A program made the translations under genes and the position numbers. Positions 41,836 through 54,234 of a stretch of DNA of 64,000 nucleotides are shown here, piece by piece. Under the pieces are notes generated by a model that had not been told where the DNA came from, ran no database searches, and saw only the letters and a list, made by a program, of their open reading frames with translations. Within the stretch, counting starts at the first letter, position 1. Every line of letters begins with the position of its first letter. This DNA is from Alnus glutinosa (Eukaryota; Streptophyta; Magnoliopsida; Fagales; Betulaceae). Location: the NCBI RefSeq assembly GCF_958979055.1, contig NC_084888.1, positions 34,901,804-34,965,803 of the forward strand. Direction: 5' to 3'.

Positions 41836-42395
41836 GGGAAAAGTACATGTAACCCCCTCAAACTACGACCTCATTGTCAATGTCCCCCTAAACTACCATT
41901 TGTGTCAATGTCCCATCTAAACTACCAAAAATTGTCAATATCTCCCTAATGACAAAAATACCCTTCATAAAATTATTAAAATAAAATAAAAACTAAAAAA
42001 ATTTTAAAAAATATAAAATAACAAAAATTTATACAAAAAAAAATTAAAAATAATTTTTTTTTCTTTTTTTTTTTGTTAAAATAAATTGTTTTTGTAATTT
42101 TCAGTTATTTTTTCGTTTGTTTTTTTTTTTTTTTAAAAAAAAAACTTTCTTTTTCGTTTTTTATTTAATTTTTTTTAAAAAAATAATTTTTTAGTTTTAG
42201 TTTTTTTTTTTCGAATTTATAAGGACATTTTTGTCTCATTCAAAAAAATTTAGGGTTATTTTTGTCTTTTTGTTGGTATTAGTGGGGACATTGACATTTT
42301 TTGGTAGTTTGAAGGGGACAATTGACACAATTGATAGTTTGGGGGGTACATTGACAATTGAGTGGTAGTTTGAGGAGGATATGTGTACTTTTTCT
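41836..42395. mobile_element. Mutator-type MITE, second family
   Basis: 560 bases beginning GGGAAAAGTACATG and ending GTACTTTTTCT, flanked by the perfect 9-base repeat TATTTTAAA (41827-41835 and 42396-42404). The terminal arms repeat CCCCCTCAAACTAC, ATTGTCAATGTCCCC and CTAAACTACCA words on opposite strands. There is no coding capacity. Confidence 0.88.
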
Positions 42396-43374
42396 TATTT
42401 TAAAAAAGTAATTATATATACTATATTTTTATCTTACTTTAATGATGTGAATGAAAATAATCAATTCTTGAAATTTTTTTAATTTTATTTAAACAATGGC
42501 TAATCCAATAATTAAATCATAAATGACCGTGCCATACCAGTAAAATATGATACAAATGCAGTTTCAAACATTTTTCTTTTAAGTAATGTTACATATATAT
42601 TGTTAGAATAAGTGTCTCATATTCTCTTAGGCATAAAGAGTAATACTAAAATAGGGTATTTTGGGGTTTTCCAAAATACGTCCGTACAATTAGAGTTTTT
42701 TTTTTTTCCTAGACACATTGTCCAACCACGTAAATCTGTGTCTTGATTTATCTTGTTCTTTATTTTTGATTCTATATTATTCATCATTATTATGCACGGT
42801 AACAACACATACTACACTATCATCTCATTGTATTGATGTGTTAGTGCTCATCAATCCTTCAATTTTTTGTTTTTGACAATAACCGATGAATATCGCCAAA
42901 TCAGTCTAATGAAATGGGGATATAATATGTGAGAAACAAATGCCAAAAGACTAAATTAGAAAAAATTATTCACATCCAATTCACAGGAAAACTTTGTCCC
43001 ATTTGTTCCGGATCGATCAATATATATTTACTATTTAGGTGGAAAAGGAAAAAAAAAATATGGGTGACATTGGCATATGCATATGCATATGCATCATGCA
43101 TGGATGTTGTAGGAGCACTAGAGTCAGAGAGTGCCAAACTAGATGGACTTACGCTGACACGTGAACGAATCTTTATTATCACAATTCACAAACACCAAGA
43201 CATTTTATTTATTATTATTATTATTATTATTTTTTCTGTTTTTGTACTGAAATCAACCTAAGTTTGGTTAGAGTCTTAGAGAAAGTTACAAGGTGACGAG
43301 GATTTCTTGTATTTTTCCAACATATAACTCCAGCATTCCCATCTGACTGCTTAAAGATTAGTGTCGTTATTTTT

Positions 43375-43765
43375 TTAAGACTTTTTTCTTTATAATTAAT
43401 AAGACAAAAATGTCCTTACAAATTCCAAAAAAAAAAAAACTAAAACTAAAAAATTAAAAAAAAAAACTAAAAAAAAATCAAAAATCAAAATAAAAAAAAA
43501 CGAAAATTAAAAAAAGGAAAAGAATGGAAAATTAAGAAAAGAAAAACCATTTTTATTTTTATTTTTATTTATTTTTCTTATTTTAGATTTTTTTTTAATA
43601 ATATTTTAGTTTTTTTTTTAAATTTTAATAATTTTATGAAAGTTATTTTTATCATCAAGGAAATATTGATAATTTTTAATAGTTTAAAGGAGGACATTAA
43701 CACAATTAATAGTTTAAAAAAAATATTAAAAATGAAATAATAGTTTGAGGAGACTATACTTACTT
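43375..43765. mobile_element. Truncated relative of the 41836 element
   Basis: The right part of the neighbouring Mutator-type MITE is repeated here in degenerate form: TAGTTTAAAGGAGGACATTAACACAATTAATAG-like, split words, then TAGTTTGAGGAGACTATACTTA. The left arm is missing or eroded. Confidence 0.5.
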
Positions 43766-44052
43766 ATGAGCTGTTTTTAGGCAAAATGGCTTAATTCAAC
43801 AAGGGCTCATCCTGGAATGTCAAAAATGGCTTAATTCAGGACAACAGTCATACATTCTTGTCGTATTAACGAGAACATAGATAAGCCTCCAACAATTAAT
43901 GCTATTTTTCTCGAACTCCAAACAGTAGGCTAAGTCAATTCCTGACAACAACAAAAAAAAACTTCCCAAGAGAAACTTTCGTGGGCTTTTCAGCGAAACC
44001 GTGAAATCTGGCGGTGATGCATGTATGCAAATGACAGCTAAACCTCACGGAA

Positions 44053-44435
44053 AAGCCCTTGCTTTCACACTCGAATCCCTGTTTTTTTTTTCTTTCACGG
44101 GCTTAGTTGGTTTGACTTTCCTGAATGAACGGGTTGGTCGCACTCGGTTTCCTTTTTTTAGCTCTGAACTCTATGTACATGAGGTCGACCAAAACCCTTT
44201 CTTAAATATATTTTATTCTTCTTTCAAATCAGTTGGATTGGCGATTATTTTTGCGAGTGAGAACTGAACTTCAGGTGGCTAAGAAGGCTTCTGTTTTCAC
44301 ACTTGAAATACCCGCCTTTATTTCAGGGATTTCTTTTTCTTTTTCTAAGCCTTTCTCCTACTACAGGGCTTGGCTGGCTTGACTTCTGCTCCTTCAAGTT
44401 GTTTACACTTGGGTTTCTATTGTCCAACTCTGAAG
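44053..44435 (+). repeat. Degenerate tandem duplication upstream of the kinase start
   Basis: Blocks TTTCACACTCGAA, GGGCTTAGTTGGTTTGACTT, CACTCGGTTTC and CTCTGAACTC in 44053-44170 recur as TTTCACACTTGAA, GGGCTTGGCTGGCTTGACTT, CACTTGGGTTTC and CTCTGAAGTAG in 44284-44435, about 240 bases on. They lie in the probable 5' leader or promoter. Confidence 0.55.
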
Positions 44436-44481
44436 TAGTTGCAGTGGAGAGGAGAGAGATAGGAGTGAAGCTTTTGAATTC

Positions 44482-47400
44482 ATGGGTTCGTGCTTCAGTG
44501 TTAGAATCAAAGCCGAGAGTCCTCTTCACAATGGTATGATTGCAGTTTCAGTATTTCGCTTATCCTGTTCTTTCCCCTTTTCTTGATGCGTCTTGTAGCC
44601 GTTATTGGCCAAGAAATTGTTGTTGTTGTTTTTTTTTTTTTTTTTGGGATTTGTTGTGATGGAATTGTATGCTTTCTGATTGGTGAAACATGCAACGGAT
44701 CATCTCTAGCCTGCTTTCTTTCTTTTTATTCGATTGCTTTTTGGATGCTATTTTGGGTCCTGCATCTGGGTCTACGTATTGGGCTTGATTTAGGCGAGGT
44801 TACAATTTCTTGGAAACCAAATGAATGGTTGGCGGTGTGTGCTTGATCAGAGCTCTCTCTCTCTCTCTCTCTCTCAAATTAAAACAATTGCCTTTTCATT
44901 TGAGGATTTTACGAAACCCCATTGATTTTGCTTTGCAGTTTTTTTTTTTTTTTTTTTTTTTCCCTTTGGGTTGCCAAAGAAGTTTAGGATTACAAAAGAA
45001 AATTTGCTTTTTGAATAGAAATATTTTCGTTGGATGGGAGTTTGAGGAAACCAAATCAGCTGTAGAAGTCTCTACTTATTTCTATATAGAGTTATTGATG
45101 TGAACTTTCTTTGCTCTTCTCCGTGGTTCTATTGGCGGTTAGAAAATATAAACGAAAGGAGAAAAACGAAATGCTCCTAAGGCGTGTTACAACATCGCTT
45201 TCTTTAAGAAATTATTTGCCCCCACCAGAAAGGTATGCAAAAAGGTTACAGCAAATATTTTTCTATGATACAATGGAGAAGATAAAAGAAATTTTGTTAT
45301 TTCTTTTATTAAACACTGTACAACAGTTATTTCTGTATATATTTCTGATAACTGGACAGCAGTTACTTCTGTATAATATTGAAATAACTGCTAATCTGCT
45401 TAAGTAACAGTCATAAATTGTTGTTTTAACAGACACTTAAATCTGACCATCAGATCAAATAACTGTCTATGATTGATTAATAATAACCATTAGATCGTTA
45501 TTAATTAATCTCAACCATTAGATCAAATGTGATTTGACCTTACAGTTTATTTATTTGATTGTCTAGTAAATCCAACCACTGGATTTACCTAAGAAGCATC
45601 CTATGGTTTAGATTAAACCACTAGATCGATTGATCAGGACCATCCAAAATCGAAAGGTCATGATTAGATCGCTCTGAGCTCCGATGCTTCGTGCCAAGTG
45701 CGCCATCAAAGCGCCCTACAGCCCACTGCCACGTGCGCGTGCGTCCGGTGCTTCGCACCGTATTAGAGTATACACCCAAGCATTACTTTAAATGCTTAAA
45801 GTGTGTTGGTCCTTATAAATGCCAATTTCAGTTTCTCTTTTTTTCATGTGGGACTATCTTCATTTAATGCTCTTTAACACCTTCCTTTTAAATCATTCCG
45901 AAGGCACAAAATAAATATATATACATATTAATTTTGAAAATACTTTTAACATTGGCAACCAACATTGCTCCCTGCTTCTGAACTGAGTTAATTTGTGGTC
46001 AAGTTTGTAAGAAGAGTGCTAATTTTTGTGTTGGAATTATAGATGAATTTACTAGTTATATGGTATTGATGCGTGTAGGTGTGAATTCAACATATGGTAG
46101 AAAGGACGGGAATTTGAGCAGTTCAAGCAGTAAGTTCTCATCTGTCCCAGTGCCTTCAACGCCTCGGACAGAGGGTGAGATCTTGCAGTCCTCCAATTTA
46201 AAAATCTTCTCCTGTAATGAACTCAAAACCGCCACCAGGAACTTCCGTCCTGATAGTGTGGTGGGTGAAGGCGGTTTCGGTTGTGTCTTTAAAGGATGGA
46301 TTGATGAGCATTCATTTGCGCCTGTCAAGCCCGGAACCGGCATGGTTATTGCCGTGAAGAGGCTTAATCAAGAAGGTTTTCAGGGTCACAAGGAATGGTT
46401 GGTGAGTTTTATTTCTACCATTCTTTGGCTTCTTTGTATTTCTTCATATCTCCCTGAAATTCTTAGCCTTTTTGTTGAACCTTAACGTTCTCCGAATGAG
46501 TTGCATATAATAGTTTATACTCTTTTCAACATTACCAATAAATTCATTAGAAAATCCTCAACTTGCTTGAGGTCATTTTTGCAAACAGATGGTATTGCAC
46601 ATTATATCTTCAGGAGTTATGATTGATTAATTTTGCGGAGCCTCTTGAACTACAGGCAGAAATCAACTACCTGGGGCAGCTGGAGCATCCTAATCTGGTG
46701 AAATTGATTGGTTACTGCTTAGAGGATGACCAACGGCTTCTAGCATATGAATTTATGCCCAAAGGCAGCTTGGACAATCATCTATTTAGGAGTGAGTTCT
46801 TGATGTCCTTCTGAAGTATTTACTTAAACATCTCTGTGGACATTCTAATCAAGAATCTTAATCATCTTGGAACAGGGGCTTCCTATGTTCAACCGCTTTC
46901 TTGGAACCGCCGAATGAAGATTGCACTTGGTGCTGCTAAGGGTATAGCATTTCTTCACAGTGACAAAGCAAAAGTGATATATCGAGACATCAAAACGTCT
47001 AATATCCTGCTCGATAGCGTACGTTTTTCAATTGTTCTAATTTTGGGGATTCTGGAGGAGTTTAAGACTGTTTTTAGTTGAACATGCTCTCACCCACTTC
47101 TCATAATAAATTGCAGAACTATAATGTAAAGCTCTCAGATTTTGGGTTGGCCAAGGATGGGCCTACAGGTGACAAAAGCCATGTCTCTACAAGGGTCATG
47201 GGTACCTATGGGTATGCAGCTCCTGAGTATATGGCTACAGGTACCTTAAAATTTTTAAGCTTTGCTCATTTCTCATATTTAAAAATCTGAACTTTTGCCA
47301 TGAGGTTCACTGCTGCAATGTCTTGCCAGACACAAATATTTCATCACTTGTTTCTCGAAACAAGAGTGTGAATAACAATTACTTTTTCATCAATTTTCTT

Positions 47401-48488
47401 GCTTTTCAAGGAACTTAACCAGGCTTGGTTAGTATGCCTATGGCATTTGAGGAAGTTGTAGTGACAACTATTCTCCATTATGTATGGGGATCTCAAGTTC
47501 AATTTGGGCATATCAAGTCCCAACTTTCTCACTATAAATCTATTTGAAGCTAGCTTAAGCTTTGAGATAAATGGTGATTTAACATGGTATCAGAGCCGAG
47601 AAGTTTGAATCTTGACTCTATAATTTACCCCTAATTTCAATTAAAATAGTTTATGTGTTGTATGGTCCCACTCTTGAAGGAGAATGTTAAAGTATTAATT
47701 AAATGATAAAATTTACTCGTTCCTATCAGATAAGTCGTATTTAACACGATATCAAAGCAGATGTCTTGACTCCAGAATTTACTATTTATTTCAGATAAAT
47801 ATTTCACATGTTATGCCTCGTTTGTTGAGGACGAGTTTAAGTCCACACGTGAGGAGGAATGTCAGAATCATAGAGCCTCACATTGAATATTTAATTAAAA
47901 TGAGAGGTGAACGTTAGAAACAAAGTTCAAACTCAAAACCTTTGCTTATGTAATATCATGTTAAATCACCACATTTTTATCTGGTACTCATATGAACTAT
48001 AGAGTGAGCCGTTGGCGAATGCTGCAGTTTGCTGTACAATTTTCTATATTGGGATCTGATACTCAGTTCATCTGTCTTCTTGTGAAGGTCATTTAACTGC
48101 CAGAAGTGACGTCTACAGTTTTGGAGTAGTTCTCCTAGAGATGTTATCTGGCAAACGAGCCATGGACGAGAACAGGCCAGCTAGAGAGCAAAATTTAGTT
48201 AAATGGCTTAAGCCTTCCCTTGCCAGCAAACGAAAAGTTCTCCAAGTTTTTGATTCTCGTATCGAAGGCCAGTACTCACTGAGTGCAGCTCTGAAAGCAG
48301 CCTACCTTGCAAACCGATGCTTAGCAGTAGAACCCAAGTTGAGACCAAACATGAATGAGGTGGTCGGAATGTTGGAGCAGCTTCAGGACTCCGACGACAT
48401 TGGGGGCTCTCTAAATTCAGGCAATGGAACTCGCATTGAAAAAGCTGCTTCTTGTCCCAGCCCATCTGCTTCTCACTTCAACACATGA
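44482..48488 (+). CDS. PBS1-like receptor-like cytoplasmic kinase (RLCK VII)
   Basis: Six exons: 44482-44533, 46079-46401, 46656-46791, 46876-47018, 47117-47240 and 48088-48488, in phase, 392 residues. The N-terminus [18 protein letters not shown] has Gly2 and Cys4 for myristoylation and palmitoylation, so the protein should sit on the inner plasma membrane. The kinase domain starts near [13 protein letters not shown] (61-73): glycine loop [14 protein letters not shown]-binding Lys111 in VIAVKRL, catalytic Asp208 in [17 protein letters not shown] at 226-228, activation segment [20 protein letters not shown] instead of HRD is normal for this subfamily. The Ser-rich tail (about 365-392) is variable. 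Relatives act just below immune or growth receptors. The C-terminal half of intron 5 hosts an LTR-type fragment. Which PBL paralogue this is cannot be stated. Confidence 0.95.
45160..45980. mobile_element. Possible LTR-type fragment in kinase intron 1
   Basis: An insertion-like tract with its own composition: many ACTGTACAACAG and CCATTAGATC-type words, a local GC-rich stretch around 45680-45765, a TATAAAT at about 45814, and TTCATGTGGGACTATC as seen near the ends of plant copia LTRs. No paired LTR, TSD or coding frame was found. Confidence 0.3.
47480..47965 (+). mobile_element. Degraded LTR/TRIM-like fragment with initiator-Met PBS motif
   Basis: TGGTATCAGAGC at 47585-47596, directly after ACA, is the classic plant primer-binding site for tRNA-iMet. 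About 157 bases on, a decayed copy of the same unit (CGATATCAAAGC, then TCTTGACTCCAGAATTTAC) appears, and both are followed by GGAGGAATGTCAG or GGAGAATGTTA-type sequence. It lies in intron 5 of the kinase gene. Confidence 0.5.
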
Positions 48489-49767
48489 AGGGGAAAAAAA
48501 ATAAAAAAAATTACACGCATGCTATATTCATATTTATGCACTCTACGAAAAGAAAAAAAGTAAAAAAAAAAAAGAAAAAAGAAAAAAGAAAAAAAGAAGA
48601 ATAAAGGGATGCTTGATTGGATGAACGTCGTATCTTGTGCTGAGAGTATGCATTACCATTGTAGATTATTGTACAGTTATTGTCTTGTTAATGGTTTCAG
48701 AAAATCCTACTTTGAATCGTTTTCTTGTTGCCTCTGAATTATGATAAACATGAGAAAAGTTAATGATTTCATATGCCTTATTAATATTATTTAAAATAAA
48801 AAATAAAAAATAAAAATAAAAAACTAATATGTACCATATGTTATCAATGAAGCCGTTGATGATTGGTTTACCGTGACACGCTGTTAATGTTTATTGGGTA
48901 GAATATATACAGGCAGTAATTTTTTAAACCACGTGTACCCCAAAAATTAAATTCTTACTAATTATCAATTATAACAACTCAATATAATTATCACCTCAAC
49001 AGTTACTATTTATCCGTGGAAGTGATAACTACTTTTATACGTTGAAATCGAAACTAATGGTTGAGACTACTCCGTTACATCTAGAAATTCGATTCTTAAG
49101 TCCTATTTTGAGATATGATCGCACAAGTTGTTCACTGTAGCTGCGTTAACGTCCGAGGCCCAACCGAAAGCAATCTCTCTCTCATTCTGATTGTTTGCTG
49201 GTAATGTTTTTTGAATCTTAAAGACCAGATGCTTTGCACTTTATGCGTTCGATAAAATGTTTAGCTTGTGCCTTTAAGCTTACACTTTCAAAGGGACTAG
49301 AGGTTTGATCATATCATTTAATTGATAGCAAGGAGTTTGATCTCTGGAGTTACACAGCTCAATACATGATGAACAGAAGTCTGTAATACCACTCAATTCT
49401 TATTCCAAATCCAAACCTCAACTCCATGCTGCCAAACACGATGTATCTGTGTAAGGAAACTGTTGGGTTGGTTATAGTCTGTATCTTTATATGCTGGCTA
49501 GAAATTTGGAATTCGTAGATTGGTCTTTGTCAAAAAAAGAAAACTAAAAATGGTTAGCTTGTTATCTCGTTGGTTCACTAAAATGTACATAGAGTCTGAT
49601 CGTAATCAAGAACTGGGTTTTTGTATTTTACATGTTTGTTGAAATGCTCAAATGAATTTAAGGAAAAACGAAAAGCTTGTTAATTTGTTGATAGTTAGAT
49701 TTTGTTATCTCATTCATTGATAAAGTTATTATCATTGTAAAAGCAGAGGACAGGACTCAAGAAATCG
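48489..49767. other. Spacer between kinase and TAF11
   Basis: The kinase 3' region with A-rich low complexity, then the likely TAF11 promoter and a possible 5' untranslated exon ending near 49201 (GCTG before GTAATG), whose acceptor could be the AAGCAG at 49741-49746. No repeat family was recognised. Confidence 0.45.
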
Positions 49768-52419
49768 ATGGACCCGTTTGAAGTTGCATTTGAGGATGTA
49801 GAAGATTTGTCACCTGATTCACCCACTGCTGATCCTATTCACGTTGAGAATCAATTTGTTACACCCACTAACCCATTAACATCCCCAGCATTGGCAGCGT
49901 CAACTCGGACTAATGCATCCATGGGCAATGATGAAGATGAGGATGAAGAGGAAGAGGAGGAGGAGGATAATGTGGACATCAACAGTAGAAACATTGCATT
50001 CAGGGGGGACCCCAATAAATTAGCCAAGACACGGTAAGTAGATTAGTATTTGATTTGGTGGACAATCAAAGAGAAATTCTAAATGAATAAGTTCCAAGTT
50101 GAATTTTCTAATTTGGCTACTAATTGTCATACTAGCAATTTGGTTAATGAAGAAATAGGAACGTTAGAAAGAGATCTTTTTCAAAAAAATAAAATAAAAT
50201 CAAAACACTCAAGATTTAAGGTCAATAAATAGACAACAGGATCATCAATTTCTATCGTTATTAGTACACAAAACTTAAAGCAATGGAAAAACTATAAAGC
50301 ATACACCACATATATTAAAAGACCATAAGCTAATCTTTAAATATTGAAGTAAATTACCAATGAAAGAGAACTAGTCTTTCTTGCTTTATCATTGGTATGG
50401 TGGGGTATGCTTATTTCTCATGGAAAAGGAAGAGAATCTGAGAAACGAGAGGGAAAGAAGAAGCCTTTTGTTCTTTTCCACTTCTTCTTTGTAATGGGTT
50501 AACACGACATGTTTGTTCTGGATATTATATGAATGAGAAACCATTATTTGATGAGTATATTGGTAAATAAACTTACAGAGATTTGTTACGAGAGTTTTCT
50601 TATACTTAATTGAAAGTCAAGTATCCTAAGAACTTCTCAAAAAATTTCAGAAGAAAATTTTGCCTTTTTAATAGTTTTTCATATATGAAATTTTTTAATT
50701 TTGATTCAGGAGAGCCGCAAGATATGGATGTTAGAATCCCCATAAGATGATGACACTTACTGAAGGGGGCTATGGCCCTCTGGTCTACATGTGGCTTCAT
50801 AACTGTTTCTAATGCCTTGTAGATAGTTCTGTGAATGAATCACAGAAATAGAAGAAATCAAAATCACCCTATCGTAATTGCTAGTTAAAACATTGTATGA
50901 AATGGTTTTTTATTTTTTATCTTTATTATTCTTCAAATATTTTGATAACTGATGTAGAACCAATTCAATGCCAATTAAAACACAATAAATAATTTAGCTT
51001 TATGGAAAAACTGAGAGACATGATATTGCTTTGCATATATATTATGGATAATTGCAACTACATGTTGCTTCACACTATTACCCTCTTTTCTATGCAGGGC
51101 TGTCCTATCACAGTTCACAGAGGAACAAACGGAAAGGTATGAGTCCTTTCGGAGATCTCGATTTAAAAAATCTGACATGAGAAAGGTATGTTTGTTCTAT
51201 ATCTTTTCTGTGCATTTTCCCACTCTTTTCCCTTGTTTAGTTGGGTGTCTTTTTTAAGGCTTTATCAAGTTGAGTTATTGACCACCTTAGAAACCCTTTT
51301 TCTTTTGCTTCATAATTTGTTGGTTCCCCCCATTTTTGTGATCTAAGCGGTGGTTATATTGAGGATCCAGCTGCCGAAAATGAAACATGATCATTGTACT
51401 GAAAATTACCAAAGGACATGTTTGATGCCTGTGTAGAGAGAGAAAATCTAGAACAAGATAGGCTTACATTTCAGTTACATGGAGGTGTTTTGGGTTTAAT
51501 CTCTCCTCATCAGGAGAATAAGTTGGCAAAAGATCTTTCTAGGCTTGTTGACCTCTTAGTAGGCATGTATTTCTTAAAGTGCGGCAATAGAACCTGTTGG
51601 TGATTCATTTATGCAATTGGAGTCTGCCCTAATTTTTGTTTCTCTTACACGGTGAGAGTGCAGTTGTTACTGAGCATCACAGGGATGAGGACAATTTCTG
51701 AGCCAATGATAGTTGCAGTTTCAGCGACAGCAAAAATGTTTGTTGGTGATATTGTTGAGACCGGTACGCATATTTTATCCAACTCAAAAATGATGTTGAC
51801 ATGTAACTTCCAAATAACAGGTGATCCCCTTTGGCAGTGCAGTGGTGGGGGTGGACCTAGCAACGGACTTTGAGGGGCACTGCTTCCCAAAAGTTTTGCA
51901 AATTTTCATTTAAAGTCTACCTATTTACAAGGATGCTATTTTCAATATTTTTCTCTCTAGTTTAGATGTCTTCCACATAAGCCCCATGAGAATAATATTG
52001 TACACCTTATTCCCCCTGCGGGGTGACATTTTACAAGATACTTAGGTAGCTCTGCCAATTTTAGAACAGAAGGGGAAGCAAAGGGATACCTTTGTTACTA
52101 GGTGAATATGAAACAGAATGACCAAACTGTCAGACATAAATGTGATTGTAGCAGTTTGATGCATTATCTATCACATTATGCAGAACCACATGTAAATATA
52201 GTGCATATCTTAGTCTTCCATAGCTGTATTTTCAGATACTTGGAAATTAGCTTGGTGTTCTAGGTATCTTCAATTGATACATTTCAGTTTGCAGCTAGAA
52301 TAGTTATGACCGAGAGGAAGGATTCAGGTCCTATTCGACCTTGTCACATCAGAGAAGCATATAGAAGACTAAAGCTCGAAGGCAAAGTACCAAGGAGATC
52401 AGTGCCGAGGCTCTTCTAG
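49768..52419 (+). CDS. TAF11: TFIID subunit 11 (TAF11)
   Basis: Four exons: 49768-50033, 51098-51185, 51664-51763 and 52295-52419, in phase, 192 residues (Arabidopsis is slightly longer). The N-terminal 89 residues begin MDPFEVAFEDVEDLSPDSP and hold an acidic Asp/Glu run (about 54-68). The C-terminal half is the TAFII28 histone fold: LSQFTEEQTERYESFRRSRF, MIVAVSATAKMFVGDIVET, then IVMTERKDSGPIRPCHIREA and KLEGKVPRRSVPRLF. TAF11 pairs with TAF13 in TFIID to help TBP recognise promoters in the nucleus. The frame is open for a few codons upstream of the chosen ATG, back to an AG acceptor, but no earlier ATG is seen. The 3' residues are intact; no defects noted. Confidence 0.95.
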
Positions 52420-52560
52420 TAGACGAAGCCAGTATGTAGTCCTTATGGCCTGATTCCTCAAGTTTTCAATTTATAGACTGACTGTTATTTCATTTTGCAG
52501 TATTATTCTTACTCTCATCGTCTGTAGGTTAGGCAGTACAATTTAAAAACATACCTATCC

Positions 52561-52566
52561 AATAAA
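52561..52566 (+). terminator. Poly(A) signal of TAF11
   Basis: AATAAA 142 bases after the TAF11 stop codon. Confidence 0.45.
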
Positions 52567-52939
52567 GTGGTCTTTTACCTTGCCACAAATATCTGCTAAC
52601 GGGGATTAGAGGGCTCAATCTCTTAATTTTTCTGAATGGAGAGGCAGCTGATACTTCTGTGCCGGCCAGTGTTAGATGGATTGCTGGGCTAAATTGCCAG
52701 TGTTAAACTGGCAGATGTTTTTGGGAAGGCATATGTAGGTTGAAGGTTTGGGTAAATGCATTTATTTGTGTACATCAAGACAAATGACAGCCGAGGTTGG
52801 ACTGTAATGATGAATATGGAAGGTGGAAATTGCAGCTGAGGTTTCTCCATCATGCTGGTTATGGTAAAAGACAGAAAGCAAATGCATGACTGTTCAGTAG
52901 GAAAAGTGAAATGACAGCTGAAGCATAGGATACAAATAA

Positions 52940-53120
52940 GAGAAATGCTACATGTACTTAAATTTTTACAACAGGAACCTTACTAAGATGATGTGGAGCT
53001 TATTCATTGATACTTGTAACATTTTTTTTTATTAATTGTTTTGATCATCTTCAATGAATAAGCTCCACATCAGTTAGTAAGGCTCACTTTGTAAAATTTT
53101 AAGTACATATAACATTTCTC
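52940..53120. mobile_element. Foldback MITE with 9-bp duplication
   Basis: A 181-base hairpin. GAGAAATGCTACATGTACTT, CTTACTAA and GATGTGGAGCTTATTCATTG are mirrored on the right arm. Flanked by the perfect repeat TACAAATAA (52931-52939 and 53121-53129), typical of Mutator-like elements. Confidence 0.88.
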
Positions 53121-53166
53121 TACAAATAAAGATAGGAAAACAGTGTGAACTAAATGCTTTGAGAAG

Positions 53167-53798
53167 TAGGGGTGGGTGTCGGATAACTCGGGGTTGGGAA
53201 TACCACTTTTGCCTACCACCCCGCCCGACGTTGGAAAGTCGGTAAATTCACCGACTTTTCCTGACGGAGGGCATTTCCATAATTAACCTTCACTGCCAAT
53301 TCGGTGACAGTGACAGTGGCAGATGGTAAGCGAGAAATGAAAAAAGTAGTCAACCTAATGAAAAACCTGTCACCTCGGCTGGTAGGCGGCAGTCAACCAC
53401 TATGCCTAGCCCTAGACTTATACTTGATGACGTCGGATTGAGATTTCAAGAGAGAGTGAGAGGTTGAGAGCGAGGTAGGGTGGCAGCGGCGCTGAGAGGG
53501 GGACGACGGTGTGAAGGGCCAGGGCCAAAGCTGAGAATGAGAGAGACAAAGAGAGTGAGAAACGAAGGTCGAAGGGGGTGTGAAAATGATAGGGTTTGAG
53601 AAAGCGATGCATATATATATGCATCTAAAACGGCGTCGTTTTTTGCTTATAAAAATGATGTTTTAATTAAGTACCAAAAAAATAGCTACGAAAATGTCGG
53701 GTCAATTCGGGTCGGAACCCCAATTTTTTTATATTTGTTCCGCCTATCGACCTAACATTGTTAGAAATTGATTTTTTCTGCCACTACGCCTAGCCCTA
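53167..53798. mobile_element. hAT-type non-autonomous element with 8-bp duplication
   Basis: 632 bases starting TAGGGGTGGGTG and ending ACGCCTAGCCCTA, flanked by the perfect repeat TTGAGAAG (53159-53166 and 53799-53806). The interior includes GTAGGCGGCAGTCAACCAC and an AAACGGCGTCGTTTT palindrome. Its minus-strand open frame at 53418-53624 is low-complexity Leu/Ser and not a gene. Confidence 0.85.
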
Positions 53799-53856
53799 TT
53801 GAGAAGTACTGGAGTTTCTATAACTGATGAAATTATTGATTTATTCACCCCAAAAA

Positions 53857-53963
53857 GAAAACTTATGGAATATGTTTCTCTTTATGTTTTGGGTGGTTTT
53901 GTGCATGTCATCTCATTTGGATACTTGTTTTCATTTTTACATATTGTCAATTAAATTCATTTA
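53857..53963 (+). repeat. Direct repeat, left copy
   Basis: GAAAACTTATGGAATATG.. to ..GTCAATTAAATTCATTTA. The same block recurs at 54994-55083, lacking about 17 inner bases. Confidence 0.8.
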
Positions 53964-54234
53964 GGATATATTTGGCCCCCTAGAATGATGATTGCCTAGA
54001 AATGAGAATGAGTATTACGAGAAATACAAGAAGCCGGAATGAAATGATTATTCTTATTCATTTGTTTGGTGACAACACAATAATGACCAAATTTCCTAAC
54101 GGGAAGGGAATCAGCTTTTAACTAAATTTTCTAAAATAACCTATCCCTAAAAATAATATATTTTTTTGGGGGGTACACAAAAAAAGGCATTCGTAGCTAT
54201 TGCCTACTATTCCCCTTTTTTAGATGAATAATTA

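Noticed and set aside
44001..44267. Open frame of 88 codons before the kinase
   Set aside because: Lies in the duplicated leader region, is hydrophobic and T-run driven, and is not conserved between the two copies.
46966..46990. YRD instead of HRD in the kinase catalytic loop
   Set aside because: Normal for RLCK VII kinases, so not evidence for a pseudokinase.
51418..51603. Open frame in TAF11 intron 2
   Set aside because: Does not extend the TAF11 histone fold; exons 2 and 3 join in phase without it.
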